Shown here in pieces: positions 10,035 through 19,281 of a DNA stretch of 64,000 nucleotides; positions within the stretch are counted from its first letter, which is position 1, and every line of letters starts with the position of its first letter. Both the position numbers and the translations under genes were made by a program. The stretch spans positions 3,038,001-3,102,000 of the forward strand of contig NZ_CP080525.1 in assembly GCF_024746815.1 (NCBI RefSeq). The letters run 5' to 3'. This stretch comes from Mesorhizobium sp. AR07. GTDB taxonomy: Bacteria > Pseudomonadota > Alphaproteobacteria > Rhizobiales > Rhizobiaceae. The notes under the pieces were generated by a model. That model was not told the DNA's origin, did not search any database, and was given only the letters and a program-made list of their open reading frames with translations.

Positions 10035-11252
10035 TTGAATCTCAATGCGCAGCAGAAGAAAACCGTGCTGGCTTCATTTCTGGGCTGGACGCTCGACGCT
10101 TTTGATTTCTTCCTTCTGACATTCCTGCTCACGGATATTGCGACTGAATTCCAGACCGACGTTCCGGCAGTCTCGAAGGCGCTGTTCCTGACCTTGGCGA
10201 CGCGCTTCATCGGTGCGTTCTTCTTCGGCATGCTTGCCGACAAATACGGGCGCAAGCCCATCCTCATGCTCAACATCGTCAGTTACTCGGTGATTGGCGC
10301 ACTGGCTGCCTTCTCGCCCAATCTCGGCGTCTTCCTGGCACTGCGCGCTTTGTTCGGCATCGCCATGGGCGGTGAATGGGGCCTTGGCAGTTCGCTCGCC
10401 ATGGAATCCATCCCGCCAAGCGCGCGCGGCATGGTTTCGGGCATCCTGCAATGCGGTTACCCGGCCGGCTACCTCCTGGCGGCGGTGGTCTATGGCCTGC
10501 TCTATCAACAGACGATCGGCGGCTACACGGTCGGCTGGCGCGCCATGTTCCTGCTCTCCTTCGTCCCGGCCCTGGTCGTGCTGTTCATCCGCTCGCATGT
10601 GCCGGAATCGCCGGCCTTCGTCGAGGCGCAGAAGACGGCCCGGCCGGGGCTGCTGGAGACGCTGCAAAAGCACTGGGGCGTCGCGCTCTATGCGGTCGTG
10701 CTGATGATGTTCTTCAATTTCTTCAGCCATGGCACGCAGGACCTCTATCCGACCTTCCTCAAGAAGCAGCATGGCTTCGACCCGCATACGGTGAGCTGGA
10801 TCACCATCGTTGCCAATCTCGGCGCCATCGTTGGCGGTCTGACGTTCGGCGCGCTTTCCGAGAAGATCGGCCGCGTCAACGCGATTACCCTGGCATGCGT
10901 GATCGCCTTGCCGTCGATTCCGCTGTGGGCGTTCAGCACCACGCCTTTCATGCTCGCCATCGGCGCCTTCATCATGCAGATCGCGGTGCAAGGCGCCTGG
11001 GGTGTCATCCCGGTGCACCTCAACGAGCTTTCGCCCGGCGCGGTGCGCGCGACCTTGCCCGGCTTCATCTATCAGGCCGGCAATCTCGCCGCGTCCTATG
11101 GCGGCCCCTATCAGGCCGGCATCGCCGAAGCCCCTGGGGGCAGCTATGGCTACGCGCTGGCGCTTTTTGCCGGCGTGGTCGCCGTCTGCATCATCGTCGT
11201 CATCCGCTTCAGCCCGGAAAGACGCGGCCAGGTGATGACGGTGCTGAGCTGA
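10035..11252 (+). CDS. MFS carboxylate/sugar-acid transporter (SHS-like)
   Basis: Twelve-helix major facilitator of 405 residues. The N-terminal SFLGWTLDAFDFFLL is typical of the sialate/lactate (SHS) group, and GMLADKYGRKP is the conserved loop between helices 2 and 3. The TTG at 10035 is taken as the start because a near-perfect AAAGGAGG sits six bases before it; an upstream in-frame ATG at 9984 lacks such a site and would add a poorly ordered leader. Same strand and 90 bp after the Dabb gene. A carrier for the organic acid made by the preceding dehydrogenases would make sense, but this is inference. Confidence 0.88.
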   Translation: MNLNAQQKKTVLASFLGWTLDAFDFFLLTFLLTDIATEFQTDVPAVSKALFLTLATRFIGAFFFGMLADKYGRKPILMLNIVSYSVIGALAAFSPNLGVFLALRALFGIAMGGEWGLGSSLAMESIPPSARGMVSGILQCGYPAGYLLAAVVYGLLYQQTIGGYTVGWRAMFLLSFVPALVVLFIRSHVPESPAFVEAQKTARPGLLETLQKHWGVALYAVVLMMFFNFFSHGTQDLYPTFLKKQHGFDPHTVSWITIVANLGAIVGGLTFGALSEKIGRVNAITLACVIALPSIPLWAFSTTPFMLAIGAFIMQIAVQGAWGVIPVHLNELSPGAVRATLPGFIYQAGNLAASYGGPYQAGIAEAPGGSYGYALALFAGVVAVCIIVVIRFSPERRGQVMTVLS

Positions 11253-11307
11253 CGGCAGAGCCTGTTCCATCCCGATGGAAGCGGGATGGGGCTCTATCTC
11301 TGTGCTT

Positions 11308-11356
11308 GAGCATGATCTTTTCCGAAAACCGGATTCCGCTTTTCGGGATCATGCTC
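11308..11356. repeat. Palindromic repeat at convergent junction
   Basis: Arms GAGCATGATC and GATCATGCTC enclose TCCGAAAACCGG...CCGCTTTTCGGG. It lies between the MFS gene and the EamA gene, which point at each other, and its last base is the first base of the EamA stop codon. Likely works as a two-way terminator. Member of the family also present near 27537, 32003, 54809, 57087 and 61185. Confidence 0.8.
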
Positions 11357-12201
11357 TAACCCAGTCGCAGCGCGACGACACCGGCGACGATGCTGAGCGC
11401 GGCGGCACCGCGCCAGCCGGTCATCTTCTCGCCGAGCGCGAAGACCGAGATCATCATGGCGAACAGGATCGAGGTTTCGCGCAGCGACGCCACCGAGGCG
11501 ATCGGCGCCTTGGTCATCGCCCACATCACGATCCAGTAGGCCGCACCGCTGAGCACACCGGTGAACAGCCCTGTTTTCCAATCACGCGCCAGCACCGGCA
11601 GCGCTTTCGGCCCACGGAAGATGAGGCACAGCACCAGCGCTCCAAGCGCATCGCAGATGAACAGCCAGGCGGCATAGCTCTGCGCCGTGGCGGCCAGCCG
11701 CGCGCCGCTGCCGTCGGAGAGCGTATAGCTGGCGATGAAGATCGAGGTGCCCAGCGCAAAGCCGACCGCGCGCAGGTTCAGCTTTTCCAGATGCGCACCG
11801 CCGCGAAACGACATCACCAGCGTGCCGGCCGACAGCAGGAAAATGCCAAGAATGGCGAACGGGCCTGGAATCTCGGCAACGACGAACATGCCGCCAAAGG
11901 CGGCAAGCAGCGGCGCGGTGCCACGCGCCAGCGGATAGGTCTGGGCGAAATCGCCGGCCTTGTAGGCGCCGATCAGGAAGGTCCGGTAGCCCATATGGAA
12001 GATGACGGAGGCGATGATGTAGGGCCACACTTCGGCCTTCGGCACTTCGACGAAGGGCAGCACCACCAGCGCCGCTGCACCCATGCCGAGCGTCATCAGC
12101 GTGATCGACAGGAAGCGGTCGAGATGGACCTTGACCAGCGCGTTCCAGATCGCGTGCATGGCGGCGGCGGCAAGCACCGCGAAGAAGACAAACAAGGTCA
12201 T
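11356..12201 (-). CDS. EamA/DMT family membrane transporter
   Basis: Ten-helix drug/metabolite transporter, 281 residues, predicted inner-membrane exporter of small metabolites. Two EamA-type halves are visible, the first starting TLFVFFAVLAAAAMHAIWNA and the second around FTGVLSGAAYWIVMWAM. The ATG at 12201 is used; a longer in-frame reading from 12288 would run deep into the upstream gene. It begins eight bases downstream of the stop of the endonuclease/phosphatase-fold gene, on the same strand, so the two are probably co-transcribed. The transported molecule is unknown. Confidence 0.88.
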   Translation of the reverse strand: MTLFVFFAVLAAAAMHAIWNALVKVHLDRFLSITLMTLGMGAAALVVLPFVEVPKAEVWPYIIASVIFHMGYRTFLIGAYKAGDFAQTYPLARGTAPLLAAFGGMFVVAEIPGPFAILGIFLLSAGTLVMSFRGGAHLEKLNLRAVGFALGTSIFIASYTLSDGSGARLAATAQSYAAWLFICDALGALVLCLIFRGPKALPVLARDWKTGLFTGVLSGAAYWIVMWAMTKAPIASVASLRETSILFAMMISVFALGEKMTGWRGAAALSIVAGVVALRLG

Positions 12202-12208
12202 CGGCGGC

Positions 12209-13120
12209 TCATCCGCGACGCTGCGTGGCGAGCGGCGTTTCGAGATCGATGTCGACCCGCAGCGGGAAATGGTCCGACGCAACCTCACCGATGTCCGCGC
12301 CGAGCGAGCGCACCCGACCGGCGAACATGCCGCCGACGAAACAATGGTCGAGCCGGCGCTTTGCCAGCCTGCCGTCGATGGTCTTCACATGGGTGTGGAA
12401 ATCTTTGGCCGGCTCGCTGGCGACCGCGGCGGCATCGACGAAACCGTCAATGTAGGCGGCGCCGCGATGATAGGGCGTGCCGCCGACGATGCGGTTGTAC
12501 TCGGCGCTGCCCGGCTCCATGTTGAAATCGCCCATCCAGATCGCCGCCAGCGGATTTTCCGGCTCTGGTTCGCCGCTGGTCCAGTTGCGCGAAGGCTCGT
12601 CATCGACACCGCTCCACGGCCCGCCGTCGGACGGCGCCCGGCGATGCTCGGCAAGCAGATGGTCGATCTGCTCCAGCCGCTCTTCAACCGCGATATGGGC
12701 GAGGTGCAATGACAGCACCCGCACTGGGCCAGCCGGTGTACGGATCATGCATTCGAGCGCCGCGTTGCGGGTGTTGAGCGGCCGGAGCGTGCGGCGCATC
12801 GGCAGCGTGTGCAGCCGTGACCAGACGATCGGCGGTTTCGACAGAACCATGGTGCCGAACTGCCGGCGGCGGTTGACGAGGCGGCCGTCGCGCCGTTCGC
12901 TGGCGTCCATGTCGAAGGCCGGACCGTATACCCAGTGATAGTCAGGCAAAAGGCGGGAAAGCAGCTCCGGCTGGTCGTCGAAATTGCTGCGCTGCCAGTG
13001 CCTCTCGACCTCTTGCAGCGCAATGATGTCGGCGCCGGCGACGATGCGCGCGGCGCGCGAAAGATCGTAGCGGCCGTCACCGCCGAACCCGTACTGGATG
13101 TTGTAGCTGACCAGCTTCAT
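12209..13120 (-). CDS. Endonuclease/exonuclease/phosphatase-fold hydrolase
   Basis: Metal-dependent phosphoesterase-fold protein of 303 residues. It shows the ordered family marks: KLVSYNIQYGF at the N-terminus, ALQEVE for metal binding, WMGDFNMEPGS with the catalytic Asp-Asn, RRLDHCFV, and SDHFPLRVDI with the C-terminal Asp-His pair. All catalytic positions appear present. No signal peptide. The family includes DNases, sphingomyelinases and phosphoinositide phosphatases, so the substrate is open. It lies between a Na+/H+ antiporter gene and the EamA transporter, all on one strand. Confidence 0.9.
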   Translation of the reverse strand: MKLVSYNIQYGFGGDGRYDLSRAARIVAGADIIALQEVERHWQRSNFDDQPELLSRLLPDYHWVYGPAFDMDASERRDGRLVNRRRQFGTMVLSKPPIVWSRLHTLPMRRTLRPLNTRNAALECMIRTPAGPVRVLSLHLAHIAVEERLEQIDHLLAEHRRAPSDGGPWSGVDDEPSRNWTSGEPEPENPLAAIWMGDFNMEPGSAEYNRIVGGTPYHRGAAYIDGFVDAAAVASEPAKDFHTHVKTIDGRLAKRRLDHCFVGGMFAGRVRSLGADIGEVASDHFPLRVDIDLETPLATQRRG

Positions 13121-13209
13121 TGCTTATCCGGCTCAATTTCGTTGATGGCAGTAACGGTTCGGCGGATTGGTTGCAATGTGCAGGGCGGACGGCGTGGCTG
13201 GACCAGCGG

Positions 13210-14760
13210 CTAGGTCGTCAACGATTGAAACCGGCCCGCCGGCGATGCCGCCAGTTCCGACCAGTCGATCTCTTCCTCCAGGCGGTGATAGGCCTCATCG
13301 CCGATCGTGCCGCTTCGGCGCAATTCCTCAAGCGCGTCGCGCTGACTGTTGATGGCATAGAGACGCAGTCGGTCATACTCCGTCGCCGCCTGCGCGTTTT
13401 CCGGGTTTTCGGCGATGGTGCGCTGGGCCGTATATTGTTCTCGCACGGCAGCAGCCGCATTCGATGTCTTGCCGCTCAACACGTTGAGCGCGGCCTGCAT
13501 GATGGCGACACGCGCTTGCGCCACTTCGCGGTCGACTGTCGTGTCTGGATCGAGGTTGAGCAGGCGCAGCAGCGGCTTCAGCGTCATCCCTTGCAGCACC
13601 AGCGTGCCAAGGACGACCGCGAAGGCGGCAAGCACGATCGGATCGCGACCGGGGAAGTTGGCCGGCAAGGCAATCGCCGCGACCAGCGTCACCAGCCCGC
13701 GCATGCCGCACCAGCCGATAAGCACGCCACCGCGAAACGATGGCGCTTTCTGCCTTTGGTCCTCACTGCCGGAGCGGGCAAACGATCTCGTGATGACGCC
13801 GTAACCCAGCACCCAGACTAGGCGCGAGACGATGACGACGACCAACACCATTGCAGCGAAAACAAATGCGTCGCCTTGCCCTTCGCCTGAAAGCCGGCCG
13901 ACGATCGACCGCGCCTGCAGGCCCATCAGCACGAAGGCCAGCACGTTGAGCACGAAGACCGCCGTTTCCCAGACCGAATAGGAGCTGACGCGCCTCCTTG
14001 CCGACATGCGGCGCGGCGCCCTGCGCGCAATGGTCATGGCATAAACGACGATGGTGATGATGGCCGAAAGACCCAGCCTGTCAGCCAGGATCCAGACCCC
14101 GAAAGTTCCCGCGAATTGCACCACAGTGCTGCTTGCTGCGTCTTCGATGTGGCCCAGGGTGGCAAGAGACAAGCGGCCGAGCACATAGCCGGCCGCAAGG
14201 CTTCCGACGGTCGACAGCGCGATCATCGGCGCCGCATTGCTCAACAGGACCGGGCCGAGTGCCGCGGCGACCGCGATGCGATAGATCAGCAGCGCGGTCG
14301 CGTCATTGAGCAGGCTTTCGCCCTGCAGGATGGCGGTGATGCGGTGCGGCACCTTGAACTGGCTGAGCACGGCGGACGCCGCCACCGCGTCGGGTGGCGC
14401 GACGATGGCGCCCAGCGCTATCGCCGCGGCAATCGGCAGCCCGGCCATTTTCCAGCCGACGAAAGCAACGATCGCCGTGGTGAAGATGACGGCGCCGAGC
14501 GCCAGAGCCACGAGCGGCAGCCGATAGCGGTTGAGATCCCGCAACGATGTGTCGTAGGCGGCATCCAGAAGCACCGGCGCAATGAACAACGCCAGCGCCA
14601 GCTCAGGGTCGATCTCGATCGTCGGCGCGCCAGGCACGAAAGCGAGACCGGCGCCTGCCAGAGCGAGCAGCGAAGGATAGGGAATCTCCAGCCGCCGCGA
14701 CAACGCGGTCAGCGCAACGGCAATCAGCAGCAGGGCGAGGGTCAGTTCGAAAAGGGCCAT
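13210..14760 (-). CDS. CPA1 family Na+(K+)/H+ antiporter
   Basis: Inner-membrane monovalent cation/proton antiporter, 516 residues. About 12 membrane segments occupy the first 400 residues, with the family region LGAIVAPPDAVAASAVL (ion-binding Asp-Ala/Pro-Asp area) near residue 120, and LLNDATALLIYRIAVAA, the transport motif around residue 150. The last ~110 residues are hydrophilic, rich in Arg/Glu, and probably a cytoplasmic regulatory tail. Role: pH and sodium homeostasis. Stop lies 90 bp before the endonuclease-fold gene. Confidence 0.93.
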   Translation of the reverse strand: MALFELTLALLLIAVALTALSRRLEIPYPSLLALAGAGLAFVPGAPTIEIDPELALALFIAPVLLDAAYDTSLRDLNRYRLPLVALALGAVIFTTAIVAFVGWKMAGLPIAAAIALGAIVAPPDAVAASAVLSQFKVPHRITAILQGESLLNDATALLIYRIAVAAALGPVLLSNAAPMIALSTVGSLAAGYVLGRLSLATLGHIEDAASSTVVQFAGTFGVWILADRLGLSAIITIVVYAMTIARRAPRRMSARRRVSSYSVWETAVFVLNVLAFVLMGLQARSIVGRLSGEGQGDAFVFAAMVLVVVIVSRLVWVLGYGVITRSFARSGSEDQRQKAPSFRGGVLIGWCGMRGLVTLVAAIALPANFPGRDPIVLAAFAVVLGTLVLQGMTLKPLLRLLNLDPDTTVDREVAQARVAIMQAALNVLSGKTSNAAAAVREQYTAQRTIAENPENAQAATEYDRLRLYAINSQRDALEELRRSGTIGDEAYHRLEEEIDWSELAASPAGRFQSLTT

Positions 14761-15070
14761 GCTTCAACGTAGCGATGGAACAGGGTAATTGGCAGTGCCA
14801 AAGTCAATGCAAATGAGCAGTGACATGACCTCCGCTGCGGATTCACTTGCGGATCGCGCGAGATCCTCCGTGTTGGAGTGCGTCCGATTGGCCGCGTCCA
14901 AGGTGTGTTGAGATTCAGGCCAAGCCGAGACGGAGTCGAAGACGGGTGCAAAGCGACCAAACTGGATGGCTTTCGAGAACCGGAGCGGAGCGGACGTTTG
15001 GGTCCATTAGCACCGGAAGCGCAGAAAGCCGTCCTTTGCAGGCCCGCATCACCTGAATATCAACGCAAGC
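14761..15070. other. Intergenic region, no gene seen
   Basis: This 310-bp gap separates the end of the ABC ATPase gene from the start of the antiporter gene (both on the minus strand). It must hold the antiporter promoter and the importer operon's end. I see short open frames only, all without family resemblance or ribosome sites, and no clear terminator hairpin or repeat. Confidence 0.6.
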
Positions 15071-16135
15071 TTAGTGCAGCACCAGCATATCGCTCGAGGA
15101 GAACGATATCTCTGCCTTTTCGCCGACAGCGGGCGGCGGCGCCGCTGGGCTGTTGAACGTGTCCAGCGAAACCGTGTTGCCGCCGATGCCGACCCGGACC
15201 CGGATGACCGAGCCGAGGAAATGCACTTCGGAGATCTCGCCGGAGAGGCTGGAGTCGCGGCCGGGCTGGCGGCCGAGCGAAATCGCTTCCGGACGCAGCG
15301 CCAGCGACAGCGTATCGCCGGACTTCGAGCCGTTGAGTTTGCCCTTGAGCAAAACTTCCTGGGTGTTGACCTGCACCTTGCCGGTCGAGGCATCGGTGAC
15401 GGTACCTTCGAGCACGTTCAGCGTGCCGACGAAATTGGCGACGAACTTGGTTGCCGGCCGGTTGTAAATCTCGAACGGCGTGCCGACCTGTTCGGCCCTG
15501 CCGCCATACATGACGGCGATGCGATCCGAGATCGACAGCGCCTCTTCCTGATCGTGGGTAACGAAGATGGTGGTGATGCCGAGCTTCTTCTGGATCGAGC
15601 GGATTTCCTCGCGCAGCGACACGCGCACCTTGGCGTCGAGCGCCGACAGCGGCTCGTCGAGCAAAAGGAGCTTCGGCTTCGGCGCGATGGCGCGGGCCAA
15701 GGCGATGCGCTGCTGCTGGCCGCCCGAGAGCTGGTAGGGATAGCGGTCCGCCATTTGCGGCAGCTTGATGATGCCGAGCATCTCGGCGACACGGGCATCG
15801 ATATCCGCCCTGGGCATGCCGGCGACCTTCAGGCCGAAGCCGATGTTCTGCGCCACTGTCAGGTTCGGGAACAGCGCATAGGCCTGGAACACCATGCCGA
15901 CATTGCGCTGGTTGGGCTTCAGCCTCGTGATGTCCTTGCCACCGACGACGATCTTGCCGGCGGTCGGCTCCTCGAAGCCGGCCACCATGCGCAGCACGGT
16001 GGTCTTGCCGCAGCCCGATGGTCCGAGGAACGAGACGAATTCGCCACGCTCGACGTCGAGATTGAAATCCTCCACCACCGTGGTGGCACCGAAGGATTTT
16101 CGAACGTGCTGGATGGAGAGGAACGGGTCGGCCAT
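15071..16135 (-). CDS. ABC importer ATPase (PotA/FbpC type)
   Basis: ATPase of a spermidine/putrescine- or ferric-type importer, 354 residues. Walker A LGPSGCGKTT near residue 38, signature LSGGQQQRIALARA, Walker B KLLLLDEPLSALDAKVR, switch FVTHDQEEALSISD, and a C-terminal TOBE-type domain from about residue 275. Last gene of the four-gene importer block reading down from 19039. Members of this family carry polyamines, Fe3+, thiamine or aminoethylphosphonate. The nearby glutamylation pathway makes an organic amine more plausible than iron. Confidence 0.94.
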   Translation of the reverse strand: MADPFLSIQHVRKSFGATTVVEDFNLDVERGEFVSFLGPSGCGKTTVLRMVAGFEEPTAGKIVVGGKDITRLKPNQRNVGMVFQAYALFPNLTVAQNIGFGLKVAGMPRADIDARVAEMLGIIKLPQMADRYPYQLSGGQQQRIALARAIAPKPKLLLLDEPLSALDAKVRVSLREEIRSIQKKLGITTIFVTHDQEEALSISDRIAVMYGGRAEQVGTPFEIYNRPATKFVANFVGTLNVLEGTVTDASTGKVQVNTQEVLLKGKLNGSKSGDTLSLALRPEAISLGRQPGRDSSLSGEISEVHFLGSVIRVRVGIGGNTVSLDTFNSPAAPPPAVGEKAEISFSSSDMLVLH

Positions 16136-16165
16136 GGTGTTGTTCTTTCGATCAATACTTTTCGA

Positions 16166-16957
16166 TCAGTTGGGGCGGTTCGCCGATCTCGGCGCGAAGC
16201 GGGACAGAATCTGGATCAGTGACATGCAGCCCCAGGTGATGGCGAAGGCGATGATGGCAAGGGCTGCCGGCTCATAGGCGCGGTTGGCGCCGATGTTCTG
16301 CAGGTACGGGCCAAAGGCCGGCCGGTTGAGCAGGCTGGCCATGGTGAACTCACCGATGACGATGGCGAAGGTCAGGAACGCGCCCGACAACACCGCGATC
16401 AGCACATTGGGCAGTATAACGCGTGTGATGATCGTCGACCAGCCGGCGCCGAGGATCTGCGCCGCCTCGGTCAGCGTGCGCACATCGATGGTTCTGAGGC
16501 CGGTGTCGATCGCACGGTACATATAGGGCAGCGACAGCGTGGCATAGCCGATGACCAGCAGGGCGTTCGTACCGGTGTCGCTGGCCAGGAACGGCAGCGG
16601 CGAATTCGAACCGTACATCCTGATATAGCCGAAAACGATGACGATGGCCGGGATGACCAGCGGCAGCAGGGTGATGAACTCGACGATCGGCCGCAGCTGC
16701 GGCAGGCGCAGCCGGATCCAGTAGGCGGCGGGTACCACGATCAGCACGCCCAGAATGATGGTGAAAACCGCGGCAAGCACCGAATAGCCGAAGGTGGCCT
16801 GGAAGCGGGCATCGCCCAGCACGACCTTGTAGGCGTCGAAGGAGTACACGCCACGCCGCATGCGCATGGAGAACTCCACGGTCGCAATCAGCGGAATGAA
16901 GAAATAGGCCGCGCCAAACGCAAAAACGACCCAGGCCCAGAACTTTCCCGACTTCAT
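16166..16957 (-). CDS. ABC importer permease 2 (PotC-like)
   Basis: Inner-membrane permease of 263 residues, partner of the permease upstream. Membrane segments begin at FWAWVVFAFGAAYFFIPLI; the EAA loop lies near ALTEAAQILGAGWSTII-type residues around 175 (TEAAQILGAGWSTIITRVIL). The ATG at 16957 overlaps the preceding permease stop by four bases, which fixes the start; the longer open frame reaching 17782 is only the shadow of permease 1. Length fits PotC/PhnV-like proteins. It is followed 30 bp later by the ATPase gene. Confidence 0.92.
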   Translation of the reverse strand: MKSGKFWAWVVFAFGAAYFFIPLIATVEFSMRMRRGVYSFDAYKVVLGDARFQATFGYSVLAAVFTIILGVLIVVPAAYWIRLRLPQLRPIVEFITLLPLVIPAIVIVFGYIRMYGSNSPLPFLASDTGTNALLVIGYATLSLPYMYRAIDTGLRTIDVRTLTEAAQILGAGWSTIITRVILPNVLIAVLSGAFLTFAIVIGEFTMASLLNRPAFGPYLQNIGANRAYEPAALAIIAFAITWGCMSLIQILSRFAPRSANRPN

Positions 16958-17868
16958 TTCAGCCACCTCTCGGAACGGGTCCGGAACCAGATGTAGAAGA
17001 CATTGGCAAGGCCGGTGATGAAGATCATGCCGAAGGCGATCGCGTAGCCAAGATGGGCATTGTGCAGCACGTCGCCGCGGATCTGCGCATAGAGCAGGAT
17101 CGGCACGATGTTGAGCGACGAGCCGGTCAGTGCATAGGCAGTGGCGATGGCGCCGAAGGCGTTGGCGAACAAAAGGATGACGGTGCCGAGGAAGCTCGGC
17201 CAGATCACCGGGATAACCACCATGCGCCAATATTGCGCCATGGTTGCACCGAGCGTCGCGGCGGCCTCGCCCCATTCCTTCTTCAAGCCGTCGATTGCCG
17301 GCACGATGATCACCACCATCAGCGGGATCTGGAAGTAGACATAGGTCAGCGTCAGCCCCCAGAACGACAGGATGTTGAAACCGTGGGCGTAGATATTGAG
17401 GCCGAACAAGGTGTTCAGGACCACCGTGGCAAGGCCGAGCCGGCCGAGCGTGGCGATAAAGGCGAAGGCCAGCGGCACGCCGGCGAAATTGGAAGCGACA
17501 CCGGAGAAGGTCAGCGTCGCCGAGCGTATCCACTCCGGCAGGCCGCCGCGCACGATGGCGATGGCGATGGCGAGACCGGCGAAGGCGCCGATCAGCGATG
17601 AGGCAAGGCTGACCTTGATCGAAATCCAATAGGCGGCAACGATCGAGGGCTGCGCCAGTGCTGCGATATTTTCGAAGGTGAACTCGCCGGCATCGTTCTG
17701 GAATGCGCCCAGCATCAGATAGAGCGTGGGCAGGATCAGGAACATGATGGCGAAGATGAAGAAAGGGGCAACGCCAAGCCACTGCGTCGGCAGCCTCATG
17801 CTGCGTGCCTCGGCGGGAGGCGCGGTCTTCCCGGTAACAGCGTGGTCGGACATTGAGATATCGGTCAT
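16954..17868 (-). CDS. ABC importer permease 1 (PotB-like)
   Basis: Inner-membrane permease of 304 residues with a short polar N-terminal tail and then segments beginning LGVAPFFIFAIMFLILPTLY. The EAA-type loop is around GLKKEWGEAAATLGATMAQY, and six membrane spans are traceable. It overlaps the next permease by four bases. A hairpin lies in the 64-bp gap between the binding-protein gene and this one, parallel to the arrangement in the first importer of this window. Confidence 0.92.
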   Translation of the reverse strand: MTDISMSDHAVTGKTAPPAEARSMRLPTQWLGVAPFFIFAIMFLILPTLYLMLGAFQNDAGEFTFENIAALAQPSIVAAYWISIKVSLASSLIGAFAGLAIAIAIVRGGLPEWIRSATLTFSGVASNFAGVPLAFAFIATLGRLGLATVVLNTLFGLNIYAHGFNILSFWGLTLTYVYFQIPLMVVIIVPAIDGLKKEWGEAAATLGATMAQYWRMVVIPVIWPSFLGTVILLFANAFGAIATAYALTGSSLNIVPILLYAQIRGDVLHNAHLGYAIAFGMIFITGLANVFYIWFRTRSERWLK

Positions 17869-17895
17869 GCGCCGGCTACCGTCTTCGAGAGAAGG

Positions 17896-17921
17896 ACCGG
17901 GCGGCCTCTGGACCGCCCGGT
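17896..17921 (-). promoter_or_regulatory. Intercistronic hairpin between binding-protein and permease genes
   Basis: Nine-bp inverted repeat ACCGGGCGG / CCGCCCGGT with an eight-base loop, 11 bp downstream of the binding-protein stop on the minus strand. It has no T-run, so a stabilising or partial attenuation role is favoured over full termination. Confidence 0.7.
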
Positions 17922-17932
17922 ATGGTGTAGGT

Positions 17933-19039
17933 TTACTTCACGTTGGCGCCGACGACGGCGTCCCAGTTCTTGGTGATGGCTTCCTTGGACTTGGCCTGCT
18001 CGTCGAGCGTCGGGAACACGGCCGCGGCATAGGATGCCGCCGGCGGCAGCTTGGCCAGCACGTCCGCCGGGATCTTGCCGTTCTTGGCGAGATCGTTGAA
18101 GCGGATCGGGTGGCAATAGCCCTTCAGCCAGCCGATCTGGCCTTCGTCGGAGTAGAGGTATTCGAGCCAGAGCTTGGCTGCGTTCGGATGTGGCGCGTAG
18201 GCGCTGATCGCCTGCACATACACACCAGCGACGACACCGGTCTTCGGCACGACGACGTCGACGGGCGGGTTGCCCTTCAGCGTGTCCCGACCGGCAAGCG
18301 CGTTGTAGTCCCAGGTGATCAGGATCGGGGTCTGGCCCTGAGCAAGCGTCGCGGCCTTGCCGATGACCGGGACGAAATTGCCGGCGGCGTTGAGCTTCTT
18401 GAAGAAGTCGAGGCCAGCGGTGCCGGCGGCCTCACCGGCGGCGGCGCCCGTCGACAGGCCAGCGGCATAGACGCCCTGGATAGCCTGGTTCGACGCGCGC
18501 GGATCACCGGCGAGTGCGACCGTGTTGGCGAATTCCGGCTTCAGCAGATCGGCCCAATCGGCCGGCGCGTTCTTGACGATATCCTTGTTCACCTGGAAGG
18601 ACAGCACGCCATAGTAGTCGCCGGTCCAATAGCCTTCCGCATCCTTGGCGCTGTCGGGGATCGAGTCCCAGGTCGACACCTTGTAGGGCTGGATCAGACC
18701 ATCCTTCTTGGCGGACGGGCCGAAGGACAGGCCGACGTCGATGACGTCGGGCGCCTGCGGGCCCTTGTTGTCCTTGTTGGCCTTGATCGCCTCGACCTCG
18801 TCGCCGGAGCCGGCATCGGGGTTGAGTTCGTTGACCGTGATTTCCGGATACTTCGCCTTGAAGCCGGCGATGACGTCGCCGTAACCGCACCAGTCATGCG
18901 GCAAAGCGATGGTGGTGAGCTGGCCTTCGGCCTTGGCGGCCTTGACGAGATCGTCCAGCGAAGCCGCGGACGAAATCACCGACGACACCATGAGGGTCGC
19001 GGCCGAAAGGGAAAGCACTTTCCCCGTGAATTTGAACAT
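17933..19039 (-). CDS. ABC importer periplasmic binding protein (Pot/Fbp/PhnS type)
   Basis: Periplasmic solute-binding protein of 368 residues. The ATG at 19039 has GGAGAG upstream and opens a signal peptide (MFKFTGKVLSLSAATLMVSS, cleavage near AAS). The mature start DDLVKAAKAEGQLTTIALP and the later DVIDVGLSFGPSAKKDGLI are typical of the group that includes ferric, polyamine and aminoethylphosphonate binders. Ligand is not readable. The gene starts 242 bp downstream of the alcohol dehydrogenase stop, so it may have its own promoter; the A/T-rich stretch 19140-19200 is the likeliest place. Confidence 0.9.
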   Translation of the reverse strand: MFKFTGKVLSLSAATLMVSSVISSAASLDDLVKAAKAEGQLTTIALPHDWCGYGDVIAGFKAKYPEITVNELNPDAGSGDEVEAIKANKDNKGPQAPDVIDVGLSFGPSAKKDGLIQPYKVSTWDSIPDSAKDAEGYWTGDYYGVLSFQVNKDIVKNAPADWADLLKPEFANTVALAGDPRASNQAIQGVYAAGLSTGAAAGEAAGTAGLDFFKKLNAAGNFVPVIGKAATLAQGQTPILITWDYNALAGRDTLKGNPPVDVVVPKTGVVAGVYVQAISAYAPHPNAAKLWLEYLYSDEGQIGWLKGYCHPIRFNDLAKNGKIPADVLAKLPPAASYAAAVFPTLDEQAKSKEAITKNWDAVVGANVK

Positions 19040-19281
19040 GTGTTCTCTCCGTTGAACTGACGCCGTTGGACGCCTGCGATGCGGTATCGTTTTCATGTGA
19101 CAGCCAGATGAAAGCTTTGTGAAACCGGCTGCTCGCAGTGCGAAAAAGTAAACTCTTTTTAACCGGTTGTAGCAATCGCCTCGCGATTCTTTTTCCGGCT
19201 AACTAGTTTCAGTCTTGCCCGTCATCCCTCCCCCTTGGTTTTCTACCCTTTTCCAAATCAAATTCCTGTGCCGAAAACGCC